Of a stretch of 64,000 nucleotides of DNA, positions 1 to 9,298 are shown piece by piece. The DNA comes from Thermodesulfobacterium sp. (GTDB lineage Bacteria > Desulfobacterota > Thermodesulfobacteria > Thermodesulfobacteriales > Thermodesulfobacteriaceae). A program made the translations under genes and the position numbers. The notes under the pieces were generated by a model. That model was given only the letters and a program-made list of their open reading frames with translations. It searched no databases and was not told where the DNA came from. The first letter of the stretch is position 1, and each line of letters opens with the position of its first letter. The DNA lies in the NCBI GenBank assembly GCA_017656385.1, contig JACDNX010000004.1, positions 124,001-188,000 of the forward strand. Reading direction: 5' to 3'.

Positions 1-212
1 TCTTCATAGCTGTTTTTTTATCAAATTATGTATCAGTGGGATCTCTTTTAGCAACTGCCCTGCTCCCTTTAACCATTTTTCTTACAGGTTATTCTTCCGA
101 ATATATATTATGTAGTTTCCTTTTAGCTATACTAATATGGATAAAACACAAAGATAACATTAAAAGACTTCTAAGAGGTGAAGAAAAAACCTGGAAAAAG
201 GTTAAAAGATGA
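1..212 (+). CDS. plsY: PlsY, acyl-phosphate:glycerol-3-phosphate acyltransferase (C-terminal end only)
   Basis: The reading frame is open from base 3 to a TGA at 210-212, and the gene starts before the window. The visible 69 residues contain two hydrophobic stretches followed by a basic tail with KHKDNIKRLLRGEE. That tail (H-x-x-N-I-x-R-L-x-x-G-x-E) is typical of the last cytoplasmic segment of PlsY. PlsY is a polytopic inner-membrane enzyme that transfers an acyl group from acyl-phosphate to glycerol-3-phosphate in the first step of phospholipid synthesis. The stop codon overlaps the next start codon (ATGA at 209-212), implying translational coupling to the FapA-like gene. The identification rests on this short tail only. 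Confidence 0.8.
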   Translation, partial: FIAVFLSNYVSVGSLLATALLPLTIFLTGYSSEYILCSFLLAILIWIKHKDNIKRLLRGEEKTWKKVKR

Positions 213-1642
213 TAGATAGAATTAAGGCTAAACAAGAAGGTATAGTTATTGATGAGTTGATAATAAAAGTTTCTCCTGATGACATGTATCTATATCTGGA
301 AATGGATCCTAACGATCCTGTATTAATAAGTATTCTACAAGAAAAGTGGGAAAAAGTAAAAACTGTACTAAAAGAAAACAAAATTAAAGGAGTATTAGAA
401 GAACCGAAATTTGTTAATAACATGCTGATTGTTGCTAAAGGTATACCTCCCAAAGATCCCATTCCAGAAAAAATAGAATTTTTTGATAAGTTTTTACCTG
501 TCTTACAAAGAGATAAAAATTTAGAACAAAAATGTAAAGAGGCTTCTGAAAAGGAAGCAGAAGATTTAAGGGATCTCTGTCAAAGTATAATTTGTGCTAA
601 AAAAGAAGAAGCAATAGGAAGATGGTATCCTTCAATACCAGGAACTCCTGGAGTAAATATATGGGGAGACCCTATTGAACCTCCTCCTCTTCCCGAAAGG
701 CCTCCCTTCACACTTGGAAGCAATCTATATATTGATGAAAAAGACAACTTAATCAAAGCCAAAGAAAGCGGAGTTTTAATAATTGAAAAAGACACAATCG
801 AAATATATCCGGAATATACCCTTAAGAGCGATGTAGATTTTTCAACTGGAAATGTATATTTTATAGGTAAAAAGCTTACTATAGAAGGAGATATTAAATT
901 TGGATTTAAAGTAATATGTGAGGGAGAACTTGAACTGCATGGTGCAACAGAAAACAAGGTGTATATAGAAGTTAAAGGCCCTTTTATTTGTCAAGGAATT
1001 GTAAGAGGTGAGGAAACAAAATTAAAAGTAAAAGGAGATGCTGAAATTAAAACTGTGGAATATGGTATACTTGAGATAGAGGGTGATCTTAATGTTACAA
1101 ATTATCTAATATTCTCAAATTGTACTGTCTATGGAAATCTTATTGCTACTTCAGGAAAAGGGATTATCTATGGAGGAGAGGTTAAGTGTGGAGGGAATGT
1201 TTCCGCAAAAATTTTGGGTAACGAAAATCACATACCTACAAAAGTTTTTGCAGGATATAATCCTTCACTTATGAAACCTTATAAAAAAGCTTTGGAAGAT
1301 GAGATAAAGATAAAAAAAGTCTTAGAAAGACTTGAACAGGGTATAAAGTTGGGTAAAAAACTCAAAAAATATGGAAAATTAAGTGAACAGAAAGAAAAAA
1401 TTTTATTGAAACTGGAAGAAGAAGCTGAAAAATGTTATAAAAGCTTAGAAAAAATAAAAGAAACATTAAATAATTTGAAAAAATTAATCGCTGAATACAA
1501 ATCAAAAACTATTAAAATTCTGGATAAAGTTTATGCAGGTGTTACTCTTGGTATTACAGATATTACCTATACTCTAAGTGAGGATAAAATGGGTACAGTC
1601 ACCTTTTACCTGGAAGCCGATAAACCCATGTTTAAAGATTAA
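209..1642 (+). CDS. FapA / DUF342 family protein
   Basis: This 477-residue protein belongs to the DUF342 family, whose characterised members are called FapA (flagellar assembly protein A) and are linked to polar flagellum placement or surface polymers. The family recognition comes from the central region: short repeated Gly/Val-rich beta strands at about residues 200-340, which suggest a beta-helix, followed by the family-typical GYNP (FAGYNPS near residue 350). A Lys/Glu-rich coiled coil follows at about 365-440, then a short beta tail. The ATG overlaps the plsY stop, and the next gene begins 5 bases after its own stop. No flagellar gene is nearby, so a motility role is not supported here. 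Confidence 0.75.
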   Translation: MIDRIKAKQEGIVIDELIIKVSPDDMYLYLEMDPNDPVLISILQEKWEKVKTVLKENKIKGVLEEPKFVNNMLIVAKGIPPKDPIPEKIEFFDKFLPVLQRDKNLEQKCKEASEKEAEDLRDLCQSIICAKKEEAIGRWYPSIPGTPGVNIWGDPIEPPPLPERPPFTLGSNLYIDEKDNLIKAKESGVLIIEKDTIEIYPEYTLKSDVDFSTGNVYFIGKKLTIEGDIKFGFKVICEGELELHGATENKVYIEVKGPFICQGIVRGEETKLKVKGDAEIKTVEYGILEIEGDLNVTNYLIFSNCTVYGNLIATSGKGIIYGGEVKCGGNVSAKILGNENHIPTKVFAGYNPSLMKPYKKALEDEIKIKKVLERLEQGIKLGKKLKKYGKLSEQKEKILLKLEEEAEKCYKSLEKIKETLNNLKKLIAEYKSKTIKILDKVYAGVTLGITDITYTLSEDKMGTVTFYLEADKPMFKD

Positions 1643-1647
1643 GTTTT

Positions 1648-2406
1648 ATGGAAAAAAATTGGGAAGAATTTTTAGAAAATTTAGCTTTAGAGATAAAAAA
1701 AGAGATCATAGAAAACTATCTTTCAGAAAAACTGTTTTTAGAGGAGGAGTGGGAAAACTATCAGAACTTCTTAGAAAATCTAAAAAAATTTCAAAAAAAG
1801 GTCTTTAACAATTCCTGGAGAATATATTTTTTACTTAATAAAGATACTAACTTAATTGAAGAGTTTGAGGAAATCACCTCTTTCCCCCTTAAAGATACAT
1901 GTAAAAAAAGCATAGAAATATATAAAAATACTTACGGAATTTCTGAAAAAGAATTAAAAAAGAGGCTTTTTAGTAATATATTTTCTCCCTTTGGATTCAC
2001 TTCTAAAGGAAAGTTTGTAAAACTTTTTTATAACATATATAAACGCTTTTATAATGTTTTGCTTAACTATTTAAAAGAATATAAAAAAGCTGAAAAAAGA
2101 TATAACACTTTAAAAGAAGAAACTGAAAAGTTTCACAGGGCTTTTAATCTTTCCTATATCTTGGATTTTTTTAAAAAACTTGAAGTTTCAGAAGAAATGG
2201 GAGAAATTGAAAACAGAGAAAAAGTTATAGAAGATCTTGTAGAAAAACTCAAAATACCCATTCCTAAAGCATTGGAATCTAATTTTACAAAATATTCTCT
2301 GATCCCTTCTCCTACCAAAATTGCTTCAAAACTTTCACAACTTGCCAAACGCTCATTTAAAAAAAATCCAGAAAATGCAAAGGAAATTTTAAGTTTTCTT
2401 ATCTAA
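1648..2406 (+). CDS. Hypothetical Lys/Glu-rich helical protein
   Basis: I do not recognise this 252-residue protein. It is predicted mostly alpha-helical, very rich in Lys, Glu, Phe and Asn, with no signal peptide, membrane segment, cysteine pair or nucleotide-binding motif that I can see. A coiled-coil-like stretch lies at about residues 130-165. It sits 5 bases after the FapA-like gene and 3 bases before tilS, so it is almost certainly co-transcribed with both. Reading-frame integrity over 759 bases and operon packing are the arguments that it is a real gene. Confidence 0.65.
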   Translation: MEKNWEEFLENLALEIKKEIIENYLSEKLFLEEEWENYQNFLENLKKFQKKVFNNSWRIYFLLNKDTNLIEEFEEITSFPLKDTCKKSIEIYKNTYGISEKELKKRLFSNIFSPFGFTSKGKFVKLFYNIYKRFYNVLLNYLKEYKKAEKRYNTLKEETEKFHRAFNLSYILDFFKKLEVSEEMGEIENREKVIEDLVEKLKIPIPKALESNFTKYSLIPSPTKIASKLSQLAKRSFKKNPENAKEILSFLI

Positions 2407-2409
2407 AAA

Positions 2410-3771
2410 ATGCTTATCAATAAAATTAAAAAATATATAGAAACATTTCAGTTATTTCAAAAAGGAGATAGAATTTTACTGGGGATTTCAGGAGGTATTG
2501 ACTCAGTTACCCTTTTAGAAATTTTTTATCTTTTAAAAAAAGACTACAAGCTTGATCTTTTTGTTTCTCATTATGACCACAAGATCCGTAAGGACTCTTA
2601 CAAAGATGCTCTTTTCGTATATCAGCTCTGCAAGGAAAAAAATATTCCCTTTTTTTATACTGCTTCATCAGTTCCTGCTTATGCAAAAAGAGAAGGTTTA
2701 AGTTTAGAAATGGCAGGAAGAGAATTGAGATACAGGCTCTGGTATAATTTGGCTAAAAAATATGATTTTCAAAGAATTGCACTTGCCCATCATTTGGACG
2801 ACCTTGTAGAAGAAATATTTATGAAACTTATAAGAGGAACTGGTAAGAGAGGGCTTGCTGGAATTCCAATAAAGAGGGAAGATTTAATTATAAGACCTCT
2901 TTTACTGATTACAAAAGAAGAAATCAGAAAATTTGCTTTGGAAAGAGGCTTGACCTGGAGGGAAGATGAAACTAATAGAGATTTAAGATTTTTAAGAAAT
3001 AAAATAAGACATATTCTCATTCCCTTTCTGGAATCTAATTTTAATAAAAAAATTAAGGAAAATGTAAAAAAAACGGCTCTTTTAATAGCTGAAGAAGAAG
3101 AACTTATTGAAGAACTTGCTAAAAATAAATTTAAAGAGATAAAATTCTATTTAGAAGGCAATTTAGCTTTAAAACTTCACGAACTCAAACAAATTCATCC
3201 TGTATTAAGAAAAAGAATATATTTTATTGCTTTTAAAGAGGCAAACATTCCTTTATTTAGAATAGGCTATTCTCATCTTGAAAGTCTGGAAAATTTGATA
3301 ACTAAAAAAACAAAAGGGCCCGTATATCTTCCAGGAAATTTTTTAGCTTATAGAGGACCTGGTTATGTAATTTTTACAAAAAAGCTTTTTTCTTTTCCTT
3401 ATTTTGAAATTGCGATTTCCAGAGATGGAGAATACCCATTACCCAACAATCAAATACTTAAGGTGTTTAAATCACCTTTTACCAAAGACTTCATAAAACC
3501 ACCCAATAGCATGGTTTTCTCTGCTGAAAAGTTAAACTTTCCCTTTACAGTAAGAAGAAGAAAACCAGGAGATAAAGTGTATATATCATCTATAGGACAT
3601 AAAAAACTAAAAAAATTTTTCTGGGAAAAAAATATCCCTTTTTATTTAAGAGAAAATATTCTATTAATAGAACATGAAAAAAAAATTGTGGGAATCTGGA
3701 ATCTCTACATTCATCCGGAATATGAAGTAACTGAAAAAACAAAAGATGTGATAATTTTACAGCTCAATTAA
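2410..3771 (+). CDS. tilS: tRNA(Ile)-lysidine synthase TilS
   Basis: TilS ligates lysine to C34 of the CAU-anticodon isoleucine tRNA, converting its decoding from AUG to AUA, and is essential in most bacteria. The N-terminal PP-loop ATPase signature GISGGIDSV is at about residues 26-34, followed by the family motif with AHHLDD near residue 125 and RGTGKRGLAGIP near 140. The 453-residue length fits the form with the C-terminal TilS domains; RRRKPGD near residue 375 marks the tRNA-binding C-terminal domain. An AUA-reading enzyme suits this AT-rich genome, where ATA codons are frequent. It closes the plsY-fapA-orf-tilS run; a 72-base gap separates it from ftsH. Confidence 0.93.
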   Translation: MLINKIKKYIETFQLFQKGDRILLGISGGIDSVTLLEIFYLLKKDYKLDLFVSHYDHKIRKDSYKDALFVYQLCKEKNIPFFYTASSVPAYAKREGLSLEMAGRELRYRLWYNLAKKYDFQRIALAHHLDDLVEEIFMKLIRGTGKRGLAGIPIKREDLIIRPLLLITKEEIRKFALERGLTWREDETNRDLRFLRNKIRHILIPFLESNFNKKIKENVKKTALLIAEEEELIEELAKNKFKEIKFYLEGNLALKLHELKQIHPVLRKRIYFIAFKEANIPLFRIGYSHLESLENLITKKTKGPVYLPGNFLAYRGPGYVIFTKKLFSFPYFEIAISRDGEYPLPNNQILKVFKSPFTKDFIKPPNSMVFSAEKLNFPFTVRRRKPGDKVYISSIGHKKLKKFFWEKNIPFYLRENILLIEHEKKIVGIWNLYIHPEYEVTEKTKDVIILQLN

Positions 3772-3776
3772 ACTTT

Positions 3777-3804
3777 TTGTTGATTTTATTAAAACTTGTA
3801 ATAA
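3777..3804 (+). promoter_or_regulatory. Possible sigma70-type promoter for ftsH
   Basis: In the 72-base gap after tilS there is TTGTTG (3777-3782), a 16-base spacer and TAATAA (3799-3804). An AGGAGG-type ribosome binding site lies at 3825-3830, ahead of the ftsH ATG. The boxes match the consensus only partly and the region is AT-rich, so this is tentative. Confidence 0.35.
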
Positions 3805-3843
3805 ATTTATTAAAAAGGGGGCACAGGAGGTTAAATAGTTTCT

Positions 3844-5640
3844 ATGAAAAACTTAGGAAAAACTCTTCTCATATGGATAACAATAAGTATTTTGGTTTTA
3901 CTTTTTTATAATTTCTTTTTTTCTGAAAAGGGCTTTTATTCTAATTTTAATACAAATATAAGTTATTCTGAGTTTCTGGCAAAGGTTAACAACGGAGATA
4001 TTAAAGAAGTAACTATAGAAGGTAAAAAAATTACAGCAAAATTGAATTCAGGAGAAAGTATAATTACCTATGCCCCAGAGGATGCTGAGTTAATAACTCT
4101 TCTAAAGAAGAAAAATGTAAAAATTACTGCAAAACCAGAAAATCAAAATAGTTGGATTACATCTTTTTTGATTTCTTGGCTCCCCTTTCTCATATTAATT
4201 GTGCTTTGGATTGTTTTTTTAAAGCAGTTACAACCTGGCAATAAGCCCTTTTCTTTTGTAAAAAGCAGAGCCAAATTAATAAAAGAAGGAAACACTAAGG
4301 TTACTTTCAATGATGTAGCAGGAATAGAGGAGGTTAAAGAGGAACTTCAAGATGTGGTTGAGTTTCTAAAAAATCCTCAAAAATTTACTAAACTGGGAGC
4401 TCGTATACCAAAAGGGATTTTATTGGTAGGACCTCCTGGAACAGGAAAAACTCTTCTTGCTAAAGCTGTAGCTGGAGAAGCAGGGGTTCCTTTTTTTAGT
4501 ATAAGTGGTTCTGATTTTGTTGAAATGTTTGTTGGTGTGGGAGCAGCTCGTGTAAGAGATCTTTTTACTCAGGCAAAAGCACATGCTCCCTGTATTATCT
4601 TTATTGATGAAATTGATGCAGTAGGAAGACAAAGAGGAGCAGGTCTTGGAGGGGGACATGATGAAAGAGAACAAACTCTAAATCAATTACTTGTTGAAAT
4701 GGATGGATTTGAAACTGAAGAAGGTATTGTGGTTTTAGCTGCTACAAACAGACCAGATATTCTGGACCCTGCTCTTTTGAGACCTGGAAGATTTGATAGA
4801 CAAGTGTTTGTCCCACCCCCTGATCTTAATGGTAGAGAGGCCATTTTAAAACTCTATACCAAAAAGTTTAAGATAGATGAAAATGTTGATTTCAAATCCT
4901 TAGCAAAAGGCACTCCAGGATTTACAGGAGCTGATCTGGAAAATATGTTAAATGAAGCAGCACTTATTGCTGCCAAGAAGGGAAAAGAAAAGATAGAAAT
5001 TGAAGATCTGGAGGAAGCAAAAGATAAAATTATAATGGGTAAGGAAAGAAAAGGAGTAATTTTAAATGAAGAGGAAAGAAAAATTATAGCTTATCACGAG
5101 GCTGGGCATGCTCTTGTTGCTTATTACCTTCCTGATCCTGATCCTGTTCACAAAATAAGTATTATACCAAGAGGTCAGGCTTTGGGAGTTACCCAGCAGT
5201 TACCTTTAGATGACAGACACATATATACCGAAGACTATTTGCTTAAAAAGATCACTGTTCTTCTAGGTGGAAGAGTAAGTGAAGAGATAGTATTTAATAA
5301 AGTAAGCAGTGGTGCTCAAGATGATCTTAAAAAGGCTACTCAGATTGCAAAGAAAATGGTATGCAATTGGGGAATGAGCAAAAAATTAGGACCTGTAGCT
5401 TTTGGAAAAAGCGAAGAACACATCTTCTTAGGTAAAGAAATGTTTCAAATTAAAGACTTTTCAGAAGAAACTGCACGAATAATAGATGAAGAAATAAAAA
5501 ATATAATTTCAAGCTGCTATGAGAAAGCTAAAACTATATTAACCGCTTCTTTGAATAAACTTCACAAAGTTGCTCATACACTATTAGAGGAAGAAACCTT
5601 AGATGCAGATAGATTTAAGTTCTTGCTTAATGAAAGCTAA
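3844..5640 (+). CDS. ftsH: ATP-dependent zinc metalloprotease FtsH
   Basis: FtsH is the membrane-anchored AAA+ protease that degrades unassembled membrane proteins and short-lived regulators. Two N-terminal membrane segments (about residues 7-25 and 100-125) flank a periplasmic loop. The AAA domain carries Walker A GPPGTGKT near residue 197 and Walker [12 protein letters not shown] near 255. The zinc-protease motif HEAGH begins at His418. At 598 residues it is a normal-length FtsH. An AGGAGG sits 13 bases upstream of the start. The order tilS-ftsH-folP continues into cdaA-cdaR-glmM. Confidence 0.97.
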   Translation: MKNLGKTLLIWITISILVLLFYNFFFSEKGFYSNFNTNISYSEFLAKVNNGDIKEVTIEGKKITAKLNSGESIITYAPEDAELITLLKKKNVKITAKPENQNSWITSFLISWLPFLILIVLWIVFLKQLQPGNKPFSFVKSRAKLIKEGNTKVTFNDVAGIEEVKEELQDVVEFLKNPQKFTKLGARIPKGILLVGPPGTGKTLLAKAVAGEAGVPFFSISGSDFVEMFVGVGAARVRDLFTQAKAHAPCIIFIDEIDAVGRQRGAGLGGGHDEREQTLNQLLVEMDGFETEEGIVVLAATNRPDILDPALLRPGRFDRQVFVPPPDLNGREAILKLYTKKFKIDENVDFKSLAKGTPGFTGADLENMLNEAALIAAKKGKEKIEIEDLEEAKDKIIMGKERKGVILNEEERKIIAYHEAGHALVAYYLPDPDPVHKISIIPRGQALGVTQQLPLDDRHIYTEDYLLKKITVLLGGRVSEEIVFNKVSSGAQDDLKKATQIAKKMVCNWGMSKKLGPVAFGKSEEHIFLGKEMFQIKDFSEETARIIDEEIKNIISSCYEKAKTILTASLNKLHKVAHTLLEEETLDADRFKFLLNES

Positions 5641-5645
5641 TTTTT

Positions 5646-6488
5646 ATGCTTCCGCCTTTGATTTTGGGCTCTAAATTTTTAGACTGGAAAAATTGTCCCT
5701 ATTTTGTTGGAGTATTAAATGTTACTCCTGATTCTTTTTCAGATGGGGGTAAATATTTAAACTTGGAAACAGCATTAAAGCGGGTTAAAGAACTTTTAGA
5801 AGAAGGAGCAGACATTATTGATGTAGGAGGTGAATCTACCCGCCCCTTTTCAGACCCTGTTTCAGAAGAAGAAGAGTTAAAAAGAGTTATTCCTGTGGTT
5901 AAAGCTATCAAAAGTGAATTTCCAGAAACTATCATCTCGGTAGATACATACAAAAGTAGAGTAGCTGAAGAAGCTCTGAAAGCCGGAGCAGATTTAATTA
6001 ACGATATAAGTGCTCTGCGTTTTGACCCAAAAATGATTGAAGTGGTGAAAGACTTTGAATGTCCTGTTATAATTATGCATATGCAAGGAAATCCCAAAAC
6101 CATGCAAATAAATCCTACCTATAAGAATGTAGTTAAAGAAATTAAAGATTTTTTGAGAGAAAGAATTGAGTTTTTAGTAAAAAAAGGAATTTCTTTCGAA
6201 AAAATTATAATAGATCCTGGCATAGGATTTGGTAAAACTTTCAATCACAATTTACAAATTCTTAGAAACCTTGATTCTTTTAAAGAACTTAACCGCCCAA
6301 TTCTTATAGGACATTCAAGAAAAAGTTTTATAGGTGAAATCATTAACAAACCACCTTTAAAAAGAGACGGAGGAACTATAGGTGTTTCTCTCTTTGCCTA
6401 TTTAAAAGGTGCTCATTTTCTGAGAGTTCACAAAGTTGACATTAATAAAGATGCAATCACCACTTTTAAAGTTCTAATGAAAAATTGA
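5646..6488 (+). CDS. folP: Dihydropteroate synthase FolP
   Basis: FolP condenses 6-hydroxymethyl-dihydropterin pyrophosphate with p-aminobenzoate to give dihydropteroate, a step of folate synthesis and the sulfonamide target. The TIM-barrel signatures are clear: GVLNVTPDSFSDGG near residues 22-35, DVGGESTRPF near 60, and DPGIGFGKT near 190. The length (280 residues) is normal. It begins 5 bases after ftsH, consistent with the widespread ftsH-folP pairing. No other folate gene is visible nearby. Confidence 0.95.
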   Translation: MLPPLILGSKFLDWKNCPYFVGVLNVTPDSFSDGGKYLNLETALKRVKELLEEGADIIDVGGESTRPFSDPVSEEEELKRVIPVVKAIKSEFPETIISVDTYKSRVAEEALKAGADLINDISALRFDPKMIEVVKDFECPVIIMHMQGNPKTMQINPTYKNVVKEIKDFLRERIEFLVKKGISFEKIIIDPGIGFGKTFNHNLQILRNLDSFKELNRPILIGHSRKSFIGEIINKPPLKRDGGTIGVSLFAYLKGAHFLRVHKVDINKDAITTFKVLMKN

Positions 6489-6503
6489 AGAAGGAGCTTG
6501 TTT

Positions 6504-7325
6504 TTGGATTTTTATTTAAAAAAATTACTGGAAGTTCTAAGAGCTCTAACTTTAAAAGATTTTATAGATATAGCTATTGTAACTTTTCTAATATATAGAA
6601 TTCTTCTTTTAATTCAAGGAAGCAGAGCTTTTCAGATGGCTGCAGGATTAACTATAATAGTTTTAATGTATCTTATATCAGATATGTTCCAGCTTTTAAC
6701 TTTAAACTGGATTTTAAATACGTTTATGTCTTCTATATTCATTTTAATTATTATTGTGTTTCAGGACGATATAAGAAAAGCTTTAGCTCAAATTGGGAAG
6801 CCTACTTTTTTAAAAATTCAAACTGAATTTTCTCATGGTATAGAAGAAGTTGTAAAAGCTGTAATAACCTTAGCAGAAAAAAGAATTGGTGCTCTTATTG
6901 TTTTTGAAAGAGAAATAAGTCTAAAGGATTTTTTAGAGGGTGCCACTGTATTAGATTCAAGAGTAACAAAGGAGCTTCTTGTAAGTATCTTTAATCCCAA
7001 AAGTCCTTTACATGATGGAGCGGTTATAATTAGTAAAGGAAAAATTCTTGCTGCAGGAGTTATCTTGCCTCTCTCTACAAATCCAGATATAGCTAAGGAT
7101 CTTGGCACAAGACACAGAGCAGCTATAGGAGTTACAGAAATTACAGATGCAGTTGCCATAGTTGTTTCTGAAGAAACAGGTTATATTTCCTTAGCAGTGA
7201 GTGGTAAAATAACAAGAGACGTCACTCCTGCTACTTTAAGAAAAATGCTTTCACAACTTTTAGGATTTGAATCAAAAGCTCCTTGGTGGGTAAGAATAGG
7301 TTATGAAATTCAAAAGGGAACATAA
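6504..7325 (+). CDS. cdaA: Diadenylate cyclase CdaA (c-di-AMP synthase)
   Basis: CdaA joins two ATP molecules into cyclic di-AMP, a second messenger that controls potassium and turgor homeostasis and cell-wall synthesis in the bacteria where it is studied. The N-terminus has three hydrophobic segments (to about residue 90), followed by the DAC domain with the two diagnostic motifs, SPLHDGAV near residue 170 and GTRHRAAIG near 200. Two in-frame TTG codons could start it. TTG at 6498 is only one base from the AAGGAG at 6491-6496, whereas TTG at 6504 has a normal 7-base spacing and is preferred. It overlaps cdaR by 23 bases, in the conserved order cdaA-cdaR-glmM. Confidence 0.93.
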   Translation: MDFYLKKLLEVLRALTLKDFIDIAIVTFLIYRILLLIQGSRAFQMAAGLTIIVLMYLISDMFQLLTLNWILNTFMSSIFILIIIVFQDDIRKALAQIGKPTFLKIQTEFSHGIEEVVKAVITLAEKRIGALIVFEREISLKDFLEGATVLDSRVTKELLVSIFNPKSPLHDGAVIISKGKILAAGVILPLSTNPDIAKDLGTRHRAAIGVTEITDAVAIVVSEETGYISLAVSGKITRDVTPATLRKMLSQLLGFESKAPWWVRIGYEIQKGT

Positions 7326-7923
7326 ACTAAAAATTGTTTCCTTTCTTTTAGCTATCACTCTGTGGTACTTTGTGGTTTTAGGGAAACCTGTAGAAAAAAA
7401 TCTGGAAGTTCCTATCCTATGGAAAAATTCCAGATCTAATTATTTAGTAGAATTAAGCCCTTCTGAAATTATTCTAAAAATAGAAGCTACAAGGAAAATA
7501 TTGAGAACTTTTCCTAACAGAAATCTAAAATTAGAAATTGATATTTCACGATATTCTCCGGGTATTTATCAAATAAGAGTCCCCATAGAAAAACTAAAGC
7601 TCCCTTCAGAATTGAAAATAAAAGAAGTAAAACCAGACTTAATTACTTTAATAATCAAAAAACTGGGCACCAAGAAGGTGCCCATAAAACCTTCTTATGA
7701 AATAGAAGAAAACTTTCCTAAAAATTTTAAACTTATAATAAAACCTTCTTATGTTACGATAAAAGGTCCTGTAGAAAATCTTACCAATATTCGTTATATA
7801 ACAACTCAACCCATAAATATTTTAAAATTAAAGATAAAAAAAGAAATAGAAGCAGATTTAGTTCTTCCTTCTGGAGTTTTATCAGTACATCCTAAAAAAG
7901 TAAGAATAATCTATAAGGAATAG
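7303..7923 (+). CDS. cdaR: CdaR, YbbR-domain regulator of diadenylate cyclase
   Basis: CdaR is a membrane-anchored extracytoplasmic protein that binds and modulates CdaA. This 206-residue copy has one N-terminal membrane anchor (LKIVSFLLAITLWYFVVLG) followed by two beta-rich YbbR repeats, the second recognisable by the run near YVTIKGPVENL. Other CdaR proteins have up to four YbbR domains, so this is a short form. The start codon lies inside the cdaA end (23-base overlap), suggesting coupled translation. The identification rests mainly on position between cdaA and glmM plus anchor and repeat layout. Confidence 0.85.
   Translation: MKFKREHKLKIVSFLLAITLWYFVVLGKPVEKNLEVPILWKNSRSNYLVELSPSEIILKIEATRKILRTFPNRNLKLEIDISRYSPGIYQIRVPIEKLKLPSELKIKEVKPDLITLIIKKLGTKKVPIKPSYEIEENFPKNFKLIIKPSYVTIKGPVENLTNIRYITTQPINILKLKIKKEIEADLVLPSGVLSVHPKKVRIIYKE
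7664..7684 (+). other. Stable intragenic hairpin in cdaR
   Basis: TGGGCACC (7664-7671), five bases AAGAA, then GGTGCCCA (7677-7684) is a perfect 8-bp inverted repeat with a tight loop, six of its eight pairs G-C, inside an otherwise AT-rich gene. It is not followed by a T-run, so it is not a typical intrinsic terminator. It could act in mRNA processing or stability, or simply be coding coincidence. Confidence 0.45.
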
Positions 7924-7942
7924 AAGGAGGTTAAGAAACATT

Positions 7943-9298
7943 ATGAAAAAGAAACTATTCGGAACTGACGGGATAAGAGGAGAGGCAAATGTTTTCCCAA
8001 TGCTTCCTGAAATAGCACTTCAGGTAGGAAGAGCAATAGGTTATCTATTTAAAAATCATAACACCCATTTAAGCAAAGTACTCATCGGAAAAGATACCCG
8101 TCTTTCTGGATATGTATTTGAGTCTGCACTTGTTGCAGGGCTATGCTCTATGGGAGTTTCAGCTTTATTGGTAGGTCCTTTACCTACTCCAGCTATAGCT
8201 TTTTTAACCAAAGATATGAGAGCAGATGCAGGGGTAATGATTTCTGCTTCACACAATCCCTATTATGATAACGGAATAAAGATTTTTGATAGAAGTGGAT
8301 ACAAATTACCTGATGAATTAGAAGAAAAAATAGAAAATCTTATCTTTGATGAAAATTTCACTACCCAGAGATGTTTTAAAGATGAACTTGGTAAAGCTTA
8401 TAGAATTAAAGATGCTCCTGGAAGATATGCAGTACACTTAAAATCAGCAGTTCCTTCCTATATAAACTTCGAGGGACTAAAAATTGTTATAGATTGTGCA
8501 AACGGAGCTGCCTATCAAATAGGACCTCAAGTTCTGGAAGAACTTGGAGCAGATGTTATTGCTATAGGGTGTAATCCTAATGGAATTAATATAAATGAAA
8601 ACTGTGGTGCTTTGTATCCCGAAAAAGTAAAAAAATTAGTTATTGAAAAAAAAGCCCATATCGGGATAGCACTTGATGGGGATGGAGATAGAATTGCGGT
8701 GGTTGATGAAAAAGGAAATTTGATAGATGGTGATGACATACTGGCTCTTTTTGCTCTTGTTTTTAAAGAAAAAGGTATTCTTTCTAATAACGCAGTAGTT
8801 GGGACTGTCATGAGCAATCTTGGCTTAGAAAAATTTTTTAAAAAACATGGAATATCTTTTATTAGAACTCAAGTTGGAGACAGATATGTACTTATGAAAA
8901 TGAAAGAAATTGGAAGTATTCTGGGAGGTGAAACCTCAGGACATATTATTTTCCTTGACAAAGCAACCACTGGAGATGGTCTTCTTACAGGAATAAGACT
9001 TATTTCTCTAATAAAAGAAAAAGAAAAATCTCTTTCAGAACTGGTGCATCTTTTTGAAAAATTTCCTCAGGTAATGATAAATGTGAAGGTTAAAGAAAAA
9101 AAGCCAGTAGAAGAAATAGAAGGACTTGAAAAAAGAATAAAATTAGCAAAGTCTAAATTGGGAAAAGATGGAAGAATTGTAATAAGACCTTCTGGAACAG
9201 AACCTAAGTATAGAATTATGGTTGAAGGGAACAAGAAAGAGCTCATAGAAGAAATAGCCCAAGAACTTGCTAAATACATAGAACAAAAACTTAATTAA
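7943..9298 (+). CDS. glmM: Phosphoglucosamine mutase GlmM
   Basis: GlmM interconverts glucosamine-6-phosphate and glucosamine-1-phosphate on the way to UDP-GlcNAc for peptidoglycan and LPS. Seen here: the N-terminal GTDGIRGEAN, the phosphoserine loop ISASHNPYYDNGIK with the active serine near residue 100, the metal loop DGDGDR near 243, and the C-terminal phosphate-binding RPSGTEPKYR. The 451-residue length is standard. An AAGGAGG ribosome site precedes the ATG. Co-location with cdaA and cdaR is conserved in many bacteria and fits reports that CdaA and GlmM form a complex; GlmS is encoded separately at 18364-20208. Confidence 0.97.
   Translation: MKKKLFGTDGIRGEANVFPMLPEIALQVGRAIGYLFKNHNTHLSKVLIGKDTRLSGYVFESALVAGLCSMGVSALLVGPLPTPAIAFLTKDMRADAGVMISASHNPYYDNGIKIFDRSGYKLPDELEEKIENLIFDENFTTQRCFKDELGKAYRIKDAPGRYAVHLKSAVPSYINFEGLKIVIDCANGAAYQIGPQVLEELGADVIAIGCNPNGININENCGALYPEKVKKLVIEKKAHIGIALDGDGDRIAVVDEKGNLIDGDDILALFALVFKEKGILSNNAVVGTVMSNLGLEKFFKKHGISFIRTQVGDRYVLMKMKEIGSILGGETSGHIIFLDKATTGDGLLTGIRLISLIKEKEKSLSELVHLFEKFPQVMINVKVKEKKPVEEIEGLEKRIKLAKSKLGKDGRIVIRPSGTEPKYRIMVEGNKKELIEEIAQELAKYIEQKLN

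Noticed and set aside
580-957. 125-residue open frame on the minus strand inside the FapA-like gene
   Set aside because: It is antisense to a well-supported gene, has no ribosome site and no recognisable protein; the same applies to the other long antisense frames inside folP, cdaA, glmM and rel.
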